A stretch of 31,028 nt of DNA, taken from CAWJEL01 sp964647255 (GTDB taxonomy: Bacteria; Chloroflexota; Anaerolineae; CG2-30-64-16). Below, in pieces: positions 8,009 through 15,828 of this stretch. The stretch is taken from NCBI GenBank assembly GCA_964647255.1, contig CAZYGI010000049.1:1-31028 (forward strand), in the 5' to 3' direction. The notes under the pieces were generated by a model that was not told where the DNA came from, did no database searches, and saw nothing but the letters and a program-made list of their open reading frames with translations. Within the stretch, counting starts at the first letter, position 1, and every line of letters starts with the position of its first letter. Made by a program: the position numbers and the translations under genes.

Positions 8009-9037
8009 TCAGGCCATTGCCTGCCTGTTCGTGGCAGGCGCACTGGCTCGTATGATGAGATCCGATGTGAGCACGATGTTTTCGCAACCGCCCCGGCAGG
8101 CGTCAAGGGTTTGCAGCATCAGGCGCACGAGCTCTTGCCCCAACCCACGGCGGTTGCTGCGGAGGGTGGTGAGCGGCGGAGTGACCAGCGCGGCGAGCGG
8201 GATGTCGTCGAAGCCGATCACAGCCACGTCGTCAGGCACGCGCAGGCCGAGCGACGCGCAGGCCTGGAGCGCACCGACAGCGACCAGATCGTTGTAGCAC
8301 AGCAGCGCATCGGTCCCCGGCTGTTCCTTGAGGAGGCGCGTCGCCGTCGCACAGCCATCTTCCAGGTAGGGCGCGCCCGGAACGATCAGGTTGGGCTCGA
8401 ACGGCAGCCCGGCCTCGGCCAGCGCCGCCTGGTAGCCGCGTGCACGACAGCGGCCGCTGTAGGAGGCAGCCGGCCCGGCAAGCAGCCCGATCCGCCGGTG
8501 GCCGGTGCGGACGAGGTGCTCCACGGCGGTGCGTGCGCCGCGCTCGTCGTCAATACAGACAGAATGCATCCCCGCAAGCACCGGCTCGCGGTTCGCCAGG
8601 ACGATCGGCGGCAGGCGTTTGAGCATCGCGGCGAGCTGCTCGTCGGCCAGACGCGAGCTGCACAGAAGGATGCCGTCGACGCGTTGCGCCTCCAGCGTGC
8701 GCAGCGCGTCGAGCTCGCGGCCCGGGTCTTCTATGGCGTTGCAGAAGAACAGGCTGTACCCGGCCTTTCGCGCCGCGTCCTCAGCGCCCCGCGCGACCTC
8801 GGCAAAGAACGGATTGGCGATATCGGGCACGACGAGGCCGAGGGCGAAAGTTTTGTGCGTGACGAGGCCGCGCGCGAGCGTGTTCGGGCGGTAACCGAGG
8901 CTGTGCACCGTGTGGAGCACCCGTTCGCGCGTCTCGGTGCTGATTTCCCCCTTATTGTTGAGCGCGCGTGATACGGTCTGCGGCGACACGCCGGCCTCGC
9001 GCGCCACATCGGAGATGTTGATTCGCTTGCTGCTCAC
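8009..9037 (-). CDS. LacI-family transcriptional regulator 1
   Basis: A 342-residue repressor with an N-terminal helix-turn-helix (INISDVAREAGVSPQTVSRALNNKG, about 6-30), the hinge helix LGYRPNTLARGL, and a periplasmic-binding-type effector domain (GLVVPDIANPFFAEVARGAE to the VTPPLTTL region). The start is a GTG at 9037 with a consensus-like AGGAGGT ribosome-binding sequence 9 nt upstream. It heads the ten-gene minus-strand operon and is divergent from regulator 2, to which it is clearly paralogous: the two share long identical stretches such as DGxLLCSSRL, LLCYNDLVA and the recognition segment QTVSRALN. It probably represses its own operon through the operators at 9066-9093 and 9192-9219. 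The effector is unknown; a sugar phosphate or sugar of the imported glycan is likely. Confidence 0.92.
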   Translation of the reverse strand: MSSKRINISDVAREAGVSPQTVSRALNNKGEISTETRERVLHTVHSLGYRPNTLARGLVTHKTFALGLVVPDIANPFFAEVARGAEDAARKAGYSLFFCNAIEDPGRELDALRTLEAQRVDGILLCSSRLADEQLAAMLKRLPPIVLANREPVLAGMHSVCIDDERGARTAVEHLVRTGHRRIGLLAGPAASYSGRCRARGYQAALAEAGLPFEPNLIVPGAPYLEDGCATATRLLKEQPGTDALLCYNDLVAVGALQACASLGLRVPDDVAVIGFDDIPLAALVTPPLTTLRSNRRGLGQELVRLMLQTLDACRGGCENIVLTSDLIIRASAPATNRQAMA

Positions 9038-9065
9038 TCTGCCGAACCTCCTGATCGCCCGCCTT

Positions 9066-9093
9066 CCGTTAGCGTTGCCGTGAACGCTAACGG
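9066..9093. promoter_or_regulatory. Composite LacI-type operator A
   Basis: A 28-bp element reading CCGTTAGCGTT followed directly by GCCGTGAACGCTAACGG. It contains two abutting 12-bp LacI-type cores, GTTAGCGTTGCC (9068-9079) and GTGAACGCTAAC (9080-9091). The right core fits GTNANCGNTNAC fully and the left core at all but one fixed position. The whole element is also a palindrome with perfect 13-bp arms (9064-9076 and 9083-9095). It lies about 7-34 bp downstream of the inferred start of the minus-strand promoter, a roadblock position for regulator 1's own operon. Confidence 0.8.
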
Positions 9094-9105
9094 AACGTGT
9101 GCGCC

Positions 9106-9135
9106 ATTATACCTTTGCTTTTTCGGTTGCGTCAA
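9106..9135 (-). promoter_or_regulatory. Sigma-70-type promoter of the minus-strand operon
   Basis: On the minus strand, TTGACG (9130-9135) and a perfect TATAAT (9106-9111) are separated by 18 bp. Transcription would start near 9099, giving a leader of about 60 nt before the GTG of LacI regulator 1. The -35 box is back to back with that of the divergent promoter, 25 bp away. Confidence 0.8.
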
Positions 9136-9160
9136 GCCCTAAATTCGCAGAAGATGGCAC

Positions 9161-9190
9161 TTGACAAGGCCCGGATTTGTCCCTTATAAT
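9161..9190 (+). promoter_or_regulatory. Sigma-70-type promoter of LacI regulator 2 and probably the transporter genes
   Basis: Consensus TTGACA (9161-9166) and consensus TATAAT (9185-9190) with an 18-bp spacer. The start point would be near 9197, inside operator B. This is among the strongest-looking promoters in the window, as expected for one kept off by a repressor. Confidence 0.85.
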
Positions 9191-9191
9191 C

Positions 9192-9219
9192 CCGTTACCG
9201 ATGCCGTGAGCGATAACGG
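9192..9219. promoter_or_regulatory. Composite LacI-type operator B
   Basis: Reads CCGTTACCGAT followed by GCCGTGAGCGATAACGG, identical to operator A at every position except four, all at the variable places of the core (CCGTTANCGNT plus GCCGTGANCGNTAACGG). The two cores are at 9194-9205 and 9206-9217. It begins 2 bp after the -10 box of the plus-strand promoter and covers the inferred start site, so bound repressor would block initiation. It lies exactly 126 bp from operator A. Confidence 0.82.
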
Positions 9220-9256
9220 CATCTTACCGCAAGCTACTTCTTCGCGAGGGACAGGG

Positions 9257-10255
9257 ATGTCGTTTCGCGTCTCCATTGCTGATGTTGCTCGTGAGGCTGG
9301 GGTTTCACGCCAGACGGTGTCCCGCGCCCTCAACAGCAAAGGCGAGATCAGCAACACCACCCGCCAACGCGTGCTTGAAGTCATTGACCGGCTCGATTAC
9401 CGGCCGAGCAGTATCGCACGCGGCCTTGCGACCCGGCGCACCCGGACAATCGGTTTTGTTGTTCCCGACCTGGCGAACCCCTTCTTTGCGGATATCGGCC
9501 GCGGGGCTGATGATCTTGCCCATCTCGCGGGTTACAGTTTGCTCCTGAGCAATACGGGCGAGGATCCCGACCGCGAAGCCGAGTTATTGCGTTCCCTTGA
9601 GCAGCGGTCGGTGGACGGGGTGCTGCTGTGCAGCTCCCGCCTTGAGGACGCGCGCCTCGCCGAGCTGATCGCGCGGCACGACGCCGTGGTCCTGGTCAAC
9701 CGGACGCTGGCGGGCATCCGCAGCGTGTGCGTGGATGATGCACAGGGCGCCGGTCTCCTCGTGACGCATCTGCTTCGTTCCGGTCGCCGGCGTATAGGGT
9801 TGCTGGCCGGTGCGCCGGCATCGTACAGCAGCCGGGCGCGGGTGCGCGGCTACGGTGAGGCGCTGGCCGCAGCGGGCATGCCTGTTGACCTGGCGCTCAC
9901 CGTGCCGTGCGCCAGCCCGGACATTGATGGCGGTTATGCCGCGGCGCGCGCTTTGCTTGAGGTGCGACCTGACGTTGACAGCCTGCTGTGCTACAACGAC
10001 CTGGTCGCGGCCGGTGCGCTCCGCGCTTGCAGTGGGTTGGGACGCCGCGTGCCCGATGATGTCGCCGTGGCCGGCGCAGACGATATCTTGCTGGCCCGGC
10101 TCGTGACGCCCGCACTGACGACGTTGCGGGTGGACCGCCAGGCGATCGGCGCCACGGCAGCCCGTATGTTGCTCGATGAACTGCAAGGCTGCCAGGGCGG
10201 TTGTGAGTCCTGCGTCATTCAGCCGGAATTGATTGTCCGGGCAAGCGCCCCGTAG
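9257..10255 (+). CDS. LacI-family transcriptional regulator 2
   Basis: A 332-residue LacI-family repressor, paralogue of the divergent regulator 1. The helix-turn-helix is VSIADVAREAGVSRQTVSRALNSKG (about 5-29), then a hinge (LDYRPSSIARGL) and the sugar-binding-protein-like domain (GFVVPDLANPFFADIGRGAD; LLCYNDLVAAGAL; VTPALTTL). I use the ATG at 9257 with GAGGGA upstream; a longer frame from 9161 would begin inside the -35 box and cannot be translated from the promoter seen here. The recognition helix shares QTVSRALN with regulator 1, consistent with both binding operators A and B. It precedes the ABC importer genes and likely controls them. The stop codon lies at the start of a small hairpin (10254-10269). 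Confidence 0.92.
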   Translation: MSFRVSIADVAREAGVSRQTVSRALNSKGEISNTTRQRVLEVIDRLDYRPSSIARGLATRRTRTIGFVVPDLANPFFADIGRGADDLAHLAGYSLLLSNTGEDPDREAELLRSLEQRSVDGVLLCSSRLEDARLAELIARHDAVVLVNRTLAGIRSVCVDDAQGAGLLVTHLLRSGRRRIGLLAGAPASYSSRARVRGYGEALAAAGMPVDLALTVPCASPDIDGGYAAARALLEVRPDVDSLLCYNDLVAAGALRACSGLGRRVPDDVAVAGADDILLARLVTPALTTLRVDRQAIGATAARMLLDELQGCQGGCESCVIQPELIVRASAP

Positions 10256-10269
10256 CACCTATGGGTGCT
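10254..10269 (+). terminator. Short hairpin at the lacI-2 stop codon
   Basis: AGCACC and GGTGCT form a perfect 6-bp stem around the loop TATG, beginning inside the stop codon. No T-run follows, so if it ends transcription it does so weakly, which would fit read-through into the transporter genes. Confidence 0.35.
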
Positions 10270-10479
10270 CTGCGGCGCATGGAGCGCGGGGCTCCGGCAT
10301 ATCCGGATACGCGGCGTGGAGCCGATTGTGAATGCGTGAGCCTGTCTTCGGTGCAATTCGACCTTGCGTGATCGAAAGGAGGGGCCTGCAGAGACGAGTA
10401 TCTTGTGTTCGATCCAATGTTTTGCCGACAGCTTAAGTTTGCGTCTCCCATCATCAGTTCACACCATAGGAGGAAAGGC

Positions 10480-12561
10480 ATGCAATCTCGTAATCGGGTG
10501 CTCTCGATCTTGAGTATCCTCTTGGTTCTGTCGTTTGCGCTCAGCGCATGCGGCGCCCCCGCGCCTGCGCCAGCGGCGCCCACCGCCGCCCCTGCAGCCG
10601 TCGAGCCGACGAAAGCTCCGGAGCCGACGAAGGCGCCGGAACCCACCAAGGCCCCTGAACCGACGGCCGCGCCGGAACCCACCAAGGCTCCGGAGCAGCC
10701 GGCCGCAGCGGCCGGCCAGTACAAAGAAGCGCCGATGCTGACCGAGCTGGTCAACGCCGGCAAGCTGCCTCCGGTGGCAGAACGCCTGCCGAAGGATCCG
10801 TACGTCATCACCGCCCCGGAAGTGGGCAAGTACGGCGGCATCTGGCATCGCGGCTTCACGGGCCCGTCCGACCGCAACGGCCTTGTCCGCATCATGAACG
10901 ATGGCCTCGTCCGCTTCTCGATTGACGGGGCGAGCGTCGAAATGAAGTACGCCGAGAGCGTCAAGCCCAACGACGACTTCACTCAGTGGACGATTACCCT
11001 GCGCGAGGGCGGCAAGTGGTCTGACGGCCAGCCCTTCACCGCAGATGACATCATGTTCTACTACACCGATGTCGCGATGAACAAGGACCTCTCGCCGGCC
11101 ACGCCGTCCTGGCTGGTGAACTCCGACAAAACGCCGGTGAAGGTGGAGAAGGTCAGCGATTACGCGGTCAAGTTCACCTACGCCAAACCGCAGACCCTGT
11201 TCCTCCAGGAAATCGCCCAGCAGGATGCGGGCGATAAGAAGTACCCCATGTTCTTGCCCGCCCACTACCTCAAGCAATTCCATGCCAGCTACGCCAACAA
11301 GGCCGACCTGGATAAGATGGTCTCCGAAGCCGGCGTCAAGACCTGGGGCGAGCTGTTCTACCTGAAGCAGGATCAATACGATAACCCCGACCGCCCGGTG
11401 CTGGCCGCCTGGAAGGCGAAGAACCGCTTCAGCGAGCAGATCTTCATCCTCCAACGCAACCCGTACTACATGGGCGTTGATCAGGCCGGCAATCAGCTGC
11501 CGTACATTGATGAGGTGGATGTCAAGTTCTTCGCGGACGCAGATGCGCTGAACATGGCCGCAATCGCCGGCGAGCTCGACGAGCAGGAACGCGCGATCAA
11601 GCTGGCGAACTACCCCGTCCTAAAGGAAGAGGAGCAGAAGTCCGGCAAGTACAAGATCTACCTCTGGTCGAGCACCGGCGGTGAAGAAGGCGGCATCGTC
11701 TTCAACCTGACGTATCAGAAGGACCCCGAGCTGACCAAGATGTGGTCGGATCTGGAGTTCCGCAAGGCTGTGTCGTATGCGATCAACCGGCCCGAAATCC
11801 AGGAATCGGTTTTCCTGGGCACGGGCGAGCCGCGCATGGGCATCATCAAGGCCGGCCATCCGTGGTACCCGGGTGATGACATCGCGCACATGTACACCCA
11901 GTACGATCCGGATCAGGCCAACAAGATCCTGGACACCCTCGGCTACACCAAGCGCGACGCGGAAGGCTACCGCCTGCTGCCGAGCGGCAAGCGCGTGGGC
12001 TTCGAGCTCTCGGCTGTGCCCAACCTCAACGCCTACGTCGCGATCGCCGAGCTGGTCGTGGCGGATCTGAAGAAGGTCGGCGTCTGGGTTGATCTCCAAG
12101 CGCGCGAGCGCGACCTGCACTTCCAGATGCGCCAGGCCAACGAGCTCCAGGCGGAAATCTGGAACCAGGATTCCTCCGGCACCATGTTCAGCGGCTCCAC
12201 CAAGTTCGATCTCCGCCCGGCCATCTACGGCAACCTGAACTATGGCCCGCTTTTCAAGACATGGTATGATACCAGCGGCAAGGAAGGCGTCGAGCCGCCC
12301 GCGCCGTGGAAGAAGATCGTGGAACTCCAGGACGAGGCCAAGTCGGCCGGTCCCGATCGCCAGGCCGAGATCGCGAAGGAGATCTACACGCTCTGGGTCG
12401 AGAATCTGTACGACATCGGCACCGTCGGCCTCACGGCCCTGGATCAGGGCGTCGCGGTCGTGAACAAGGACCTGAAGAACGTGCCCGAGCACCTGACGAA
12501 GGACTGGGCGCTCCGCACGCCGGGCAACGGCAAGCCCGAGATGTGGTTCTTCGACCGATAA
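10480..12561 (+). CDS. ABC transporter substrate-binding lipoprotein, family 5 (Opp/Dpp type)
   Basis: A 693-residue solute-binding protein. Residues 1-23 are a lipoprotein signal peptide ending in the lipobox LSAC (Cys24). Residues 25-80 are a disordered Pro/Ala/Thr linker with five EPTKAP-like units, lifting the binding domain off the membrane. The mature domain starts near 82 and shows the family 5 signature (WTITLREGGKWSDGQPFTADDIMFYY). In size and N-terminal style (LVNAGKLPPVAERLPKDPYVI) it resembles the Opp-family binding proteins that bind beta-glucan, xylan or mannan oligosaccharides in Thermotogae and Chloroflexota, rather than true peptide binders. The ATG at 10480 has AGGAGGA 5-6 nt upstream. 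A strong hairpin separates it from the permease genes. Ligand: oligosaccharide by inference. Confidence 0.9.
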   Translation: MQSRNRVLSILSILLVLSFALSACGAPAPAPAAPTAAPAAVEPTKAPEPTKAPEPTKAPEPTAAPEPTKAPEQPAAAAGQYKEAPMLTELVNAGKLPPVAERLPKDPYVITAPEVGKYGGIWHRGFTGPSDRNGLVRIMNDGLVRFSIDGASVEMKYAESVKPNDDFTQWTITLREGGKWSDGQPFTADDIMFYYTDVAMNKDLSPATPSWLVNSDKTPVKVEKVSDYAVKFTYAKPQTLFLQEIAQQDAGDKKYPMFLPAHYLKQFHASYANKADLDKMVSEAGVKTWGELFYLKQDQYDNPDRPVLAAWKAKNRFSEQIFILQRNPYYMGVDQAGNQLPYIDEVDVKFFADADALNMAAIAGELDEQERAIKLANYPVLKEEEQKSGKYKIYLWSSTGGEEGGIVFNLTYQKDPELTKMWSDLEFRKAVSYAINRPEIQESVFLGTGEPRMGIIKAGHPWYPGDDIAHMYTQYDPDQANKILDTLGYTKRDAEGYRLLPSGKRVGFELSAVPNLNAYVAIAELVVADLKKVGVWVDLQARERDLHFQMRQANELQAEIWNQDSSGTMFSGSTKFDLRPAIYGNLNYGPLFKTWYDTSGKEGVEPPAPWKKIVELQDEAKSAGPDRQAEIAKEIYTLWVENLYDIGTVGLTALDQGVAVVNKDLKNVPEHLTKDWALRTPGNGKPEMWFFDR
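10603..10692 (+). repeat. 18-bp coding tandem repeat (lipoprotein linker)
   Basis: Five in-frame 18-bp units encoding EPTKAP, EPTKAP, EPTKAP, EPTAAP and EPTKAP. Synonymous positions vary between units, so the repeat is maintained at protein level rather than being a fresh DNA expansion. Confidence 0.85.
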
Positions 12562-12575
12562 ACCCGCTCTCAGTC

Positions 12576-12608
12576 GCGCGGGGCCGAACCGCCGGTTCGG
12601 CCCCGCGC
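12576..12608 (+). promoter_or_regulatory. Intercistronic stem-loop between binding protein and permease genes
   Basis: A perfect 15-bp GC-rich stem (12576-12590 pairs with 12594-12608) with a 3-nt loop GCC, 14 bp after the binding-protein stop. No T-run follows. Such hairpins between binding-protein and permease genes are known, for example in maltose-type operons, to stabilise the upstream mRNA so the binding protein is made in excess. That role is inferred here. Confidence 0.8.
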
Positions 12609-12642
12609 TGCCGGAACTTGTTCCTGAAGAAGGGGGCGCGCT

Positions 12643-13635
12643 ATGGCCAGATACATCGTCCAGCGCCTGCTGCTATTGCCCGTACTCCTCGTAGTCTTCT
12701 CGTTCATCGTGTTTGCGCTTGTGCAGGCGCCGCCTGGCGACTTCCTGACGTCCTACATTGCCACCCTGGCGTCGAGCGGTTCGTCCATGGATGATGCGGG
12801 CGTGGCGGCGCTCAAGCAGCAGTTCGGCGTAGACCAGCCCTTCATGGTGCAGTACGGACGGTGGATGCAGGGTTTGCTGCGCGGTGACCTGGGGCGCTCC
12901 CTTGAATACCAGCGCCCGAACTCCGAGCTGATCGGCGAGCGTTTGCTGCTCACGGTCGCCCTTGCGCTTTTTGCCTTTGTCATTACTTGGGTGATCGCGA
13001 TACCGGCCGGCATTTATTCGGCCACACATCAAAATTCGATCCTGGATTATGTGCTCACCGTCATCAATTATGTCGGTGTTGCTACCCCCAATTTCATGCT
13101 GGCGCTGGTGCTCATGTGGTTCGCTTACAGCTCGCTCGGCATCAGCATCACGGGCCTTTTCTCGCCGGACTTCGTCCAGGCGCCGTGGAGCTGGGCGCGG
13201 GTGGTTGATCTGCTAAAGCACATTTGGGTCCCAGCGATCGTGTTGGGTATTGCCGGCACCGCACGCCTCACCCGCGTGATGCGCGCTAACCTGCTTGACG
13301 AGCTCAATAAGCAGTACGTTATCACGGCGCGCGCCAAAGGGTTGTCCGAGTGGCGGCTGGTGATGAAGTACCCGGTGCGCCTGGCCTTTAATCCCTTGAT
13401 CAGCACGGTTGGCTGGTACCTGCCGCAGCTTTTCTCTGGCAGCTTGATCGTCGCCACCGTCATGAACCTTCCTAACATCGGGCCCTTGCTCCTGCGCTCG
13501 CTCCAGCAGCAGGATATGTATCTGGCCGGGAGCATTCTGCTCATTTACTGTCTGCTCACCGTGATCGGCACGCTGATTTCGGATATCTTGTTGGCGCTTG
13601 CCGACCCGCGCATTCGCATGGAGGGGGGCAACTGA
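12643..13635 (+). CDS. ABC transporter permease, DppB/OppB type
   Basis: A 330-residue inner-membrane permease. It begins with the typical MARYIVQRLLLLPVLLVVFSFIVFAL first membrane segment, has an external loop (GVDQPFMVQYGRWMQGLLRGDLGRSL) and about five further segments. The cytoplasmic EAA loop that docks on the ATPase is ITARAKGLSEWRLVMKYPVRLAFNP (about 226-250). The ATG follows an AAGGGGG ribosome-binding sequence. It lies one base from the next permease gene, which is its heterodimer partner. Confidence 0.92.
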   Translation: MARYIVQRLLLLPVLLVVFSFIVFALVQAPPGDFLTSYIATLASSGSSMDDAGVAALKQQFGVDQPFMVQYGRWMQGLLRGDLGRSLEYQRPNSELIGERLLLTVALALFAFVITWVIAIPAGIYSATHQNSILDYVLTVINYVGVATPNFMLALVLMWFAYSSLGISITGLFSPDFVQAPWSWARVVDLLKHIWVPAIVLGIAGTARLTRVMRANLLDELNKQYVITARAKGLSEWRLVMKYPVRLAFNPLISTVGWYLPQLFSGSLIVATVMNLPNIGPLLLRSLQQQDMYLAGSILLIYCLLTVIGTLISDILLALADPRIRMEGGN

Positions 13636-13636
13636 T

Positions 13637-14776
13637 ATGAGCGAAGCTCTCCCTGCCGCTTCCCCACAAGAGATCATTCCCCGTTCAGCCGCTGAAGACC
13701 GCGTCTCCGTCGCGCCGAACTGGAAACTGGTCTGGTGGCGCTTTCGCAAGAACAAGCTCGCGCTCGCCAGCGCCGTGATCCTGATCCTGTTTTACCTGGT
13801 CGTCCTTGTTCCCTCGTTCTTTGCGACCGTGGATCCGCAGCAGACCAGCGCCCGTTCCTCTTTCATCCCACCGCAGCCCGTCGGCTTCTTCCAGGGGGAC
13901 CAATTTCTGTCCATCCCCGTCGTCGAGGGCAAGCGCAACACGACCACGCTGAAGATGGAGTGGACGGTCAACCCGGAGAAACGCATCGGGATCCGGCTCT
14001 TCGGACAGGGCTTCTCGTGGGAGTTCCTGGGGATTAAGACGAACATTCATCTGCTGGGCCCGGTGAATCCGGCCGAAAAGGTGGAGTTCCATCTGCTCGG
14101 CACGGATCGGCTCGGCCGCGATGTGTGGTCGCGCCTGGTGTACGGCACGCGCACCTCCATGACCGTCGGCCTGATTGCTGTCCTCTTGAGCGTCCTGTTG
14201 GGCGTGCTGCTGGGCGGCATCTCCGGCTATTTCGGCGGCGCTCTGGACATGATCATCCAGCGCGTGATCGAAGTGCTCCAGTCGCTGCCCACGATCCCGA
14301 TCTGGCTGGCGATGACGGCCGCGCTCCCGCGCGATTGGCCGCCGACGCGGGTCTTTTTCGCCATCACGATCATCCTGGCATTTATTGGCTGGACGACGCT
14401 GGCCCGTGAGGTGCGCGGGCGGTTCCTCTCGCTGCGGGAGGAGGACTTCGTCCTGGCCGCTGAACTGTCGGGCGCAAGCCAGATGCGCATCATCCTCCGG
14501 CATATGGCGCCTGCGTTCACCAGCCACATCATCGCCACCAGCACTCTAGCGATCCCGGTGATGATCATCAACGAGACCTCGCTGAGCTTCCTTGGCCTCG
14601 GCATCCGCCCACCGGCCATCAGTTGGGGCGTGCTGCTGCAGGAGGCGCAGAACATCCAGACGGTCGCACAGGCGTCCTGGCTTTTGATCCCCGTGCTGGC
14701 CGTCATCGTCGCCTGTCTGGCGTTCAATCTCGTGGGCGATGGCCTGCGGGATGCTGCTGATCCGTACAGCCATTGA
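13637..14776 (+). CDS. ABC transporter permease, DppC/OppC type, with enlarged external loop
   Basis: A 379-residue permease, longer than the usual 280-300 residues of DppC. A cytoplasmic N-terminus of about 40 residues leads to TM1 (about 41-63). An insertion of roughly 80-90 residues (about 64-152, including FIPPQPVGFFQGDQF) then precedes the standard LLGTDRLGRDVWSRLVYGTR segment. The remainder has about five membrane helices and the EAA loop LSLREEDFVLAAELSGASQMRIILRHMAP. Similar enlarged DppC proteins occur in oligosaccharide-type Opp transporters, so the insert may contact the large binding protein. The ATG at 13637 follows GGAGGGGGG. Confidence 0.9.
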   Translation: MSEALPAASPQEIIPRSAAEDRVSVAPNWKLVWWRFRKNKLALASAVILILFYLVVLVPSFFATVDPQQTSARSSFIPPQPVGFFQGDQFLSIPVVEGKRNTTTLKMEWTVNPEKRIGIRLFGQGFSWEFLGIKTNIHLLGPVNPAEKVEFHLLGTDRLGRDVWSRLVYGTRTSMTVGLIAVLLSVLLGVLLGGISGYFGGALDMIIQRVIEVLQSLPTIPIWLAMTAALPRDWPPTRVFFAITIILAFIGWTTLAREVRGRFLSLREEDFVLAAELSGASQMRIILRHMAPAFTSHIIATSTLAIPVMIINETSLSFLGLGIRPPAISWGVLLQEAQNIQTVAQASWLLIPVLAVIVACLAFNLVGDGLRDAADPYSH

Positions 14777-14784
14777 GGGGCCAT

Positions 14785-15828
14785 ATGAATCAAGCAACCG
14801 ACCCCCTGCTGTCAATTCGAGATCTCAAGGTTCACTTCTTCATGGATGAAGGCGTCGTGCGCGCGGTGGACGGCGTCTCGCTCGACGTGTATCCGGGCCA
14901 GGTGTTCGGCATCGTTGGCGAGTCAGGCTGCGGCAAGAGCGTCACCATGAAGGCGCTGCTGCGCATCGTCGAGCCGCCCGGCCGCATCGTCTCAGGCGAG
15001 ATGCTGCTGCACCCAAGCAAGTCGGCCGCCGGCGTTGATCTGGCCAAGCTCGACCCGCACGGGGATGAGATGCGGGACATCCGCGGCGGCCAGATCGCGC
15101 TCATCCCCCAGGAGCCGATGGCCGCGTTCAGCCCGGTGCATACGGTCGGGAATCAGATCATGGAGGCGATCCAACTGCACCGCAAGGTGAACAAGAAGGA
15201 GGCGCGGGCGATCGCACTCCAACAGCTCAAGGATGTCGGCATCCCGGAGGCGGAGCAGCGGCTCGACGCGTACTCGTGGCAGCTCAGCGGCGGCCTGCGC
15301 CAGCGCGCGATGATCGCCATGGCGCTCTCGTGCAATCCCGCCCTGCTGATCGCCGACGAGCCGACCACGGCGGTTGACGTCACCACGCAGGCGCAGGTGC
15401 TGCGGCTGCTGCGGCGGCTGCAGGAGCAGCGTAACTCGGCGATCATCTTTATCACGCACGACCTGGGCGTCATTGCACAGATGGCGCATTACGTGACCGT
15501 CATGTACCTGGGCGTGGTGGCCGAGCAAGGGCCGGTGGATGCCATCTTCCACCACCCACAGCACCCGTACACACAGGCGCTGCTGAAGTCCATCCCGAGC
15601 ATTGACATGACCGCGCGCGCGGACCTGCCGACGATCAGCGGCTCGATCCCGCATCCGTTCAACCGGCCTGTGGGCTGCCCATTCTATCCGCGCTGCGAGC
15701 GCTACATGCCAGGCAAGTGCGACAAAGCTACGCCCGCGCTGCAAGCCTGCGGCGGCGGGCAGCGCGTGGCCTGCTTCCTGTATCACGACGAGACCGCGGG
15801 GGCAGCCCCGGTGGAGGTGCCCGCATGA
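14785..15828 (+). CDS. ABC transporter ATP-binding protein, DppD/OppD type
   Basis: A 347-residue ATPase energising the importer. Walker A GESGCGKS (45-52), Q-loop Gln109, signature QLSGGLRQR (166-174), Walker B ALLIADEP (186-193) and switch His225 (THD) are all intact. The C-terminus has the Opp/Dpp-specific HPYTQALLKSIP and a Cys-bearing tail (GCPFYPRCERYMPGKC) like the cluster-binding motif of the DppD/OppD ATPases. The start is the ATG at 14785 with GAGGGG before it, not the in-frame TTG at 14773 overlapping the permease stop. Its stop overlaps the next ATPase gene by 4 bp. Confidence 0.93.
   Translation: MNQATDPLLSIRDLKVHFFMDEGVVRAVDGVSLDVYPGQVFGIVGESGCGKSVTMKALLRIVEPPGRIVSGEMLLHPSKSAAGVDLAKLDPHGDEMRDIRGGQIALIPQEPMAAFSPVHTVGNQIMEAIQLHRKVNKKEARAIALQQLKDVGIPEAEQRLDAYSWQLSGGLRQRAMIAMALSCNPALLIADEPTTAVDVTTQAQVLRLLRRLQEQRNSAIIFITHDLGVIAQMAHYVTVMYLGVVAEQGPVDAIFHHPQHPYTQALLKSIPSIDMTARADLPTISGSIPHPFNRPVGCPFYPRCERYMPGKCDKATPALQACGGGQRVACFLYHDETAGAAPVEVPA

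Noticed and set aside
10370..10385. GAAAGGAGGGG as ribosome-binding site of a small gene before the binding-protein gene
   Set aside because: No start codon with a credible frame follows at a suitable distance; the true start at 10480 has its own AGGAGGA.
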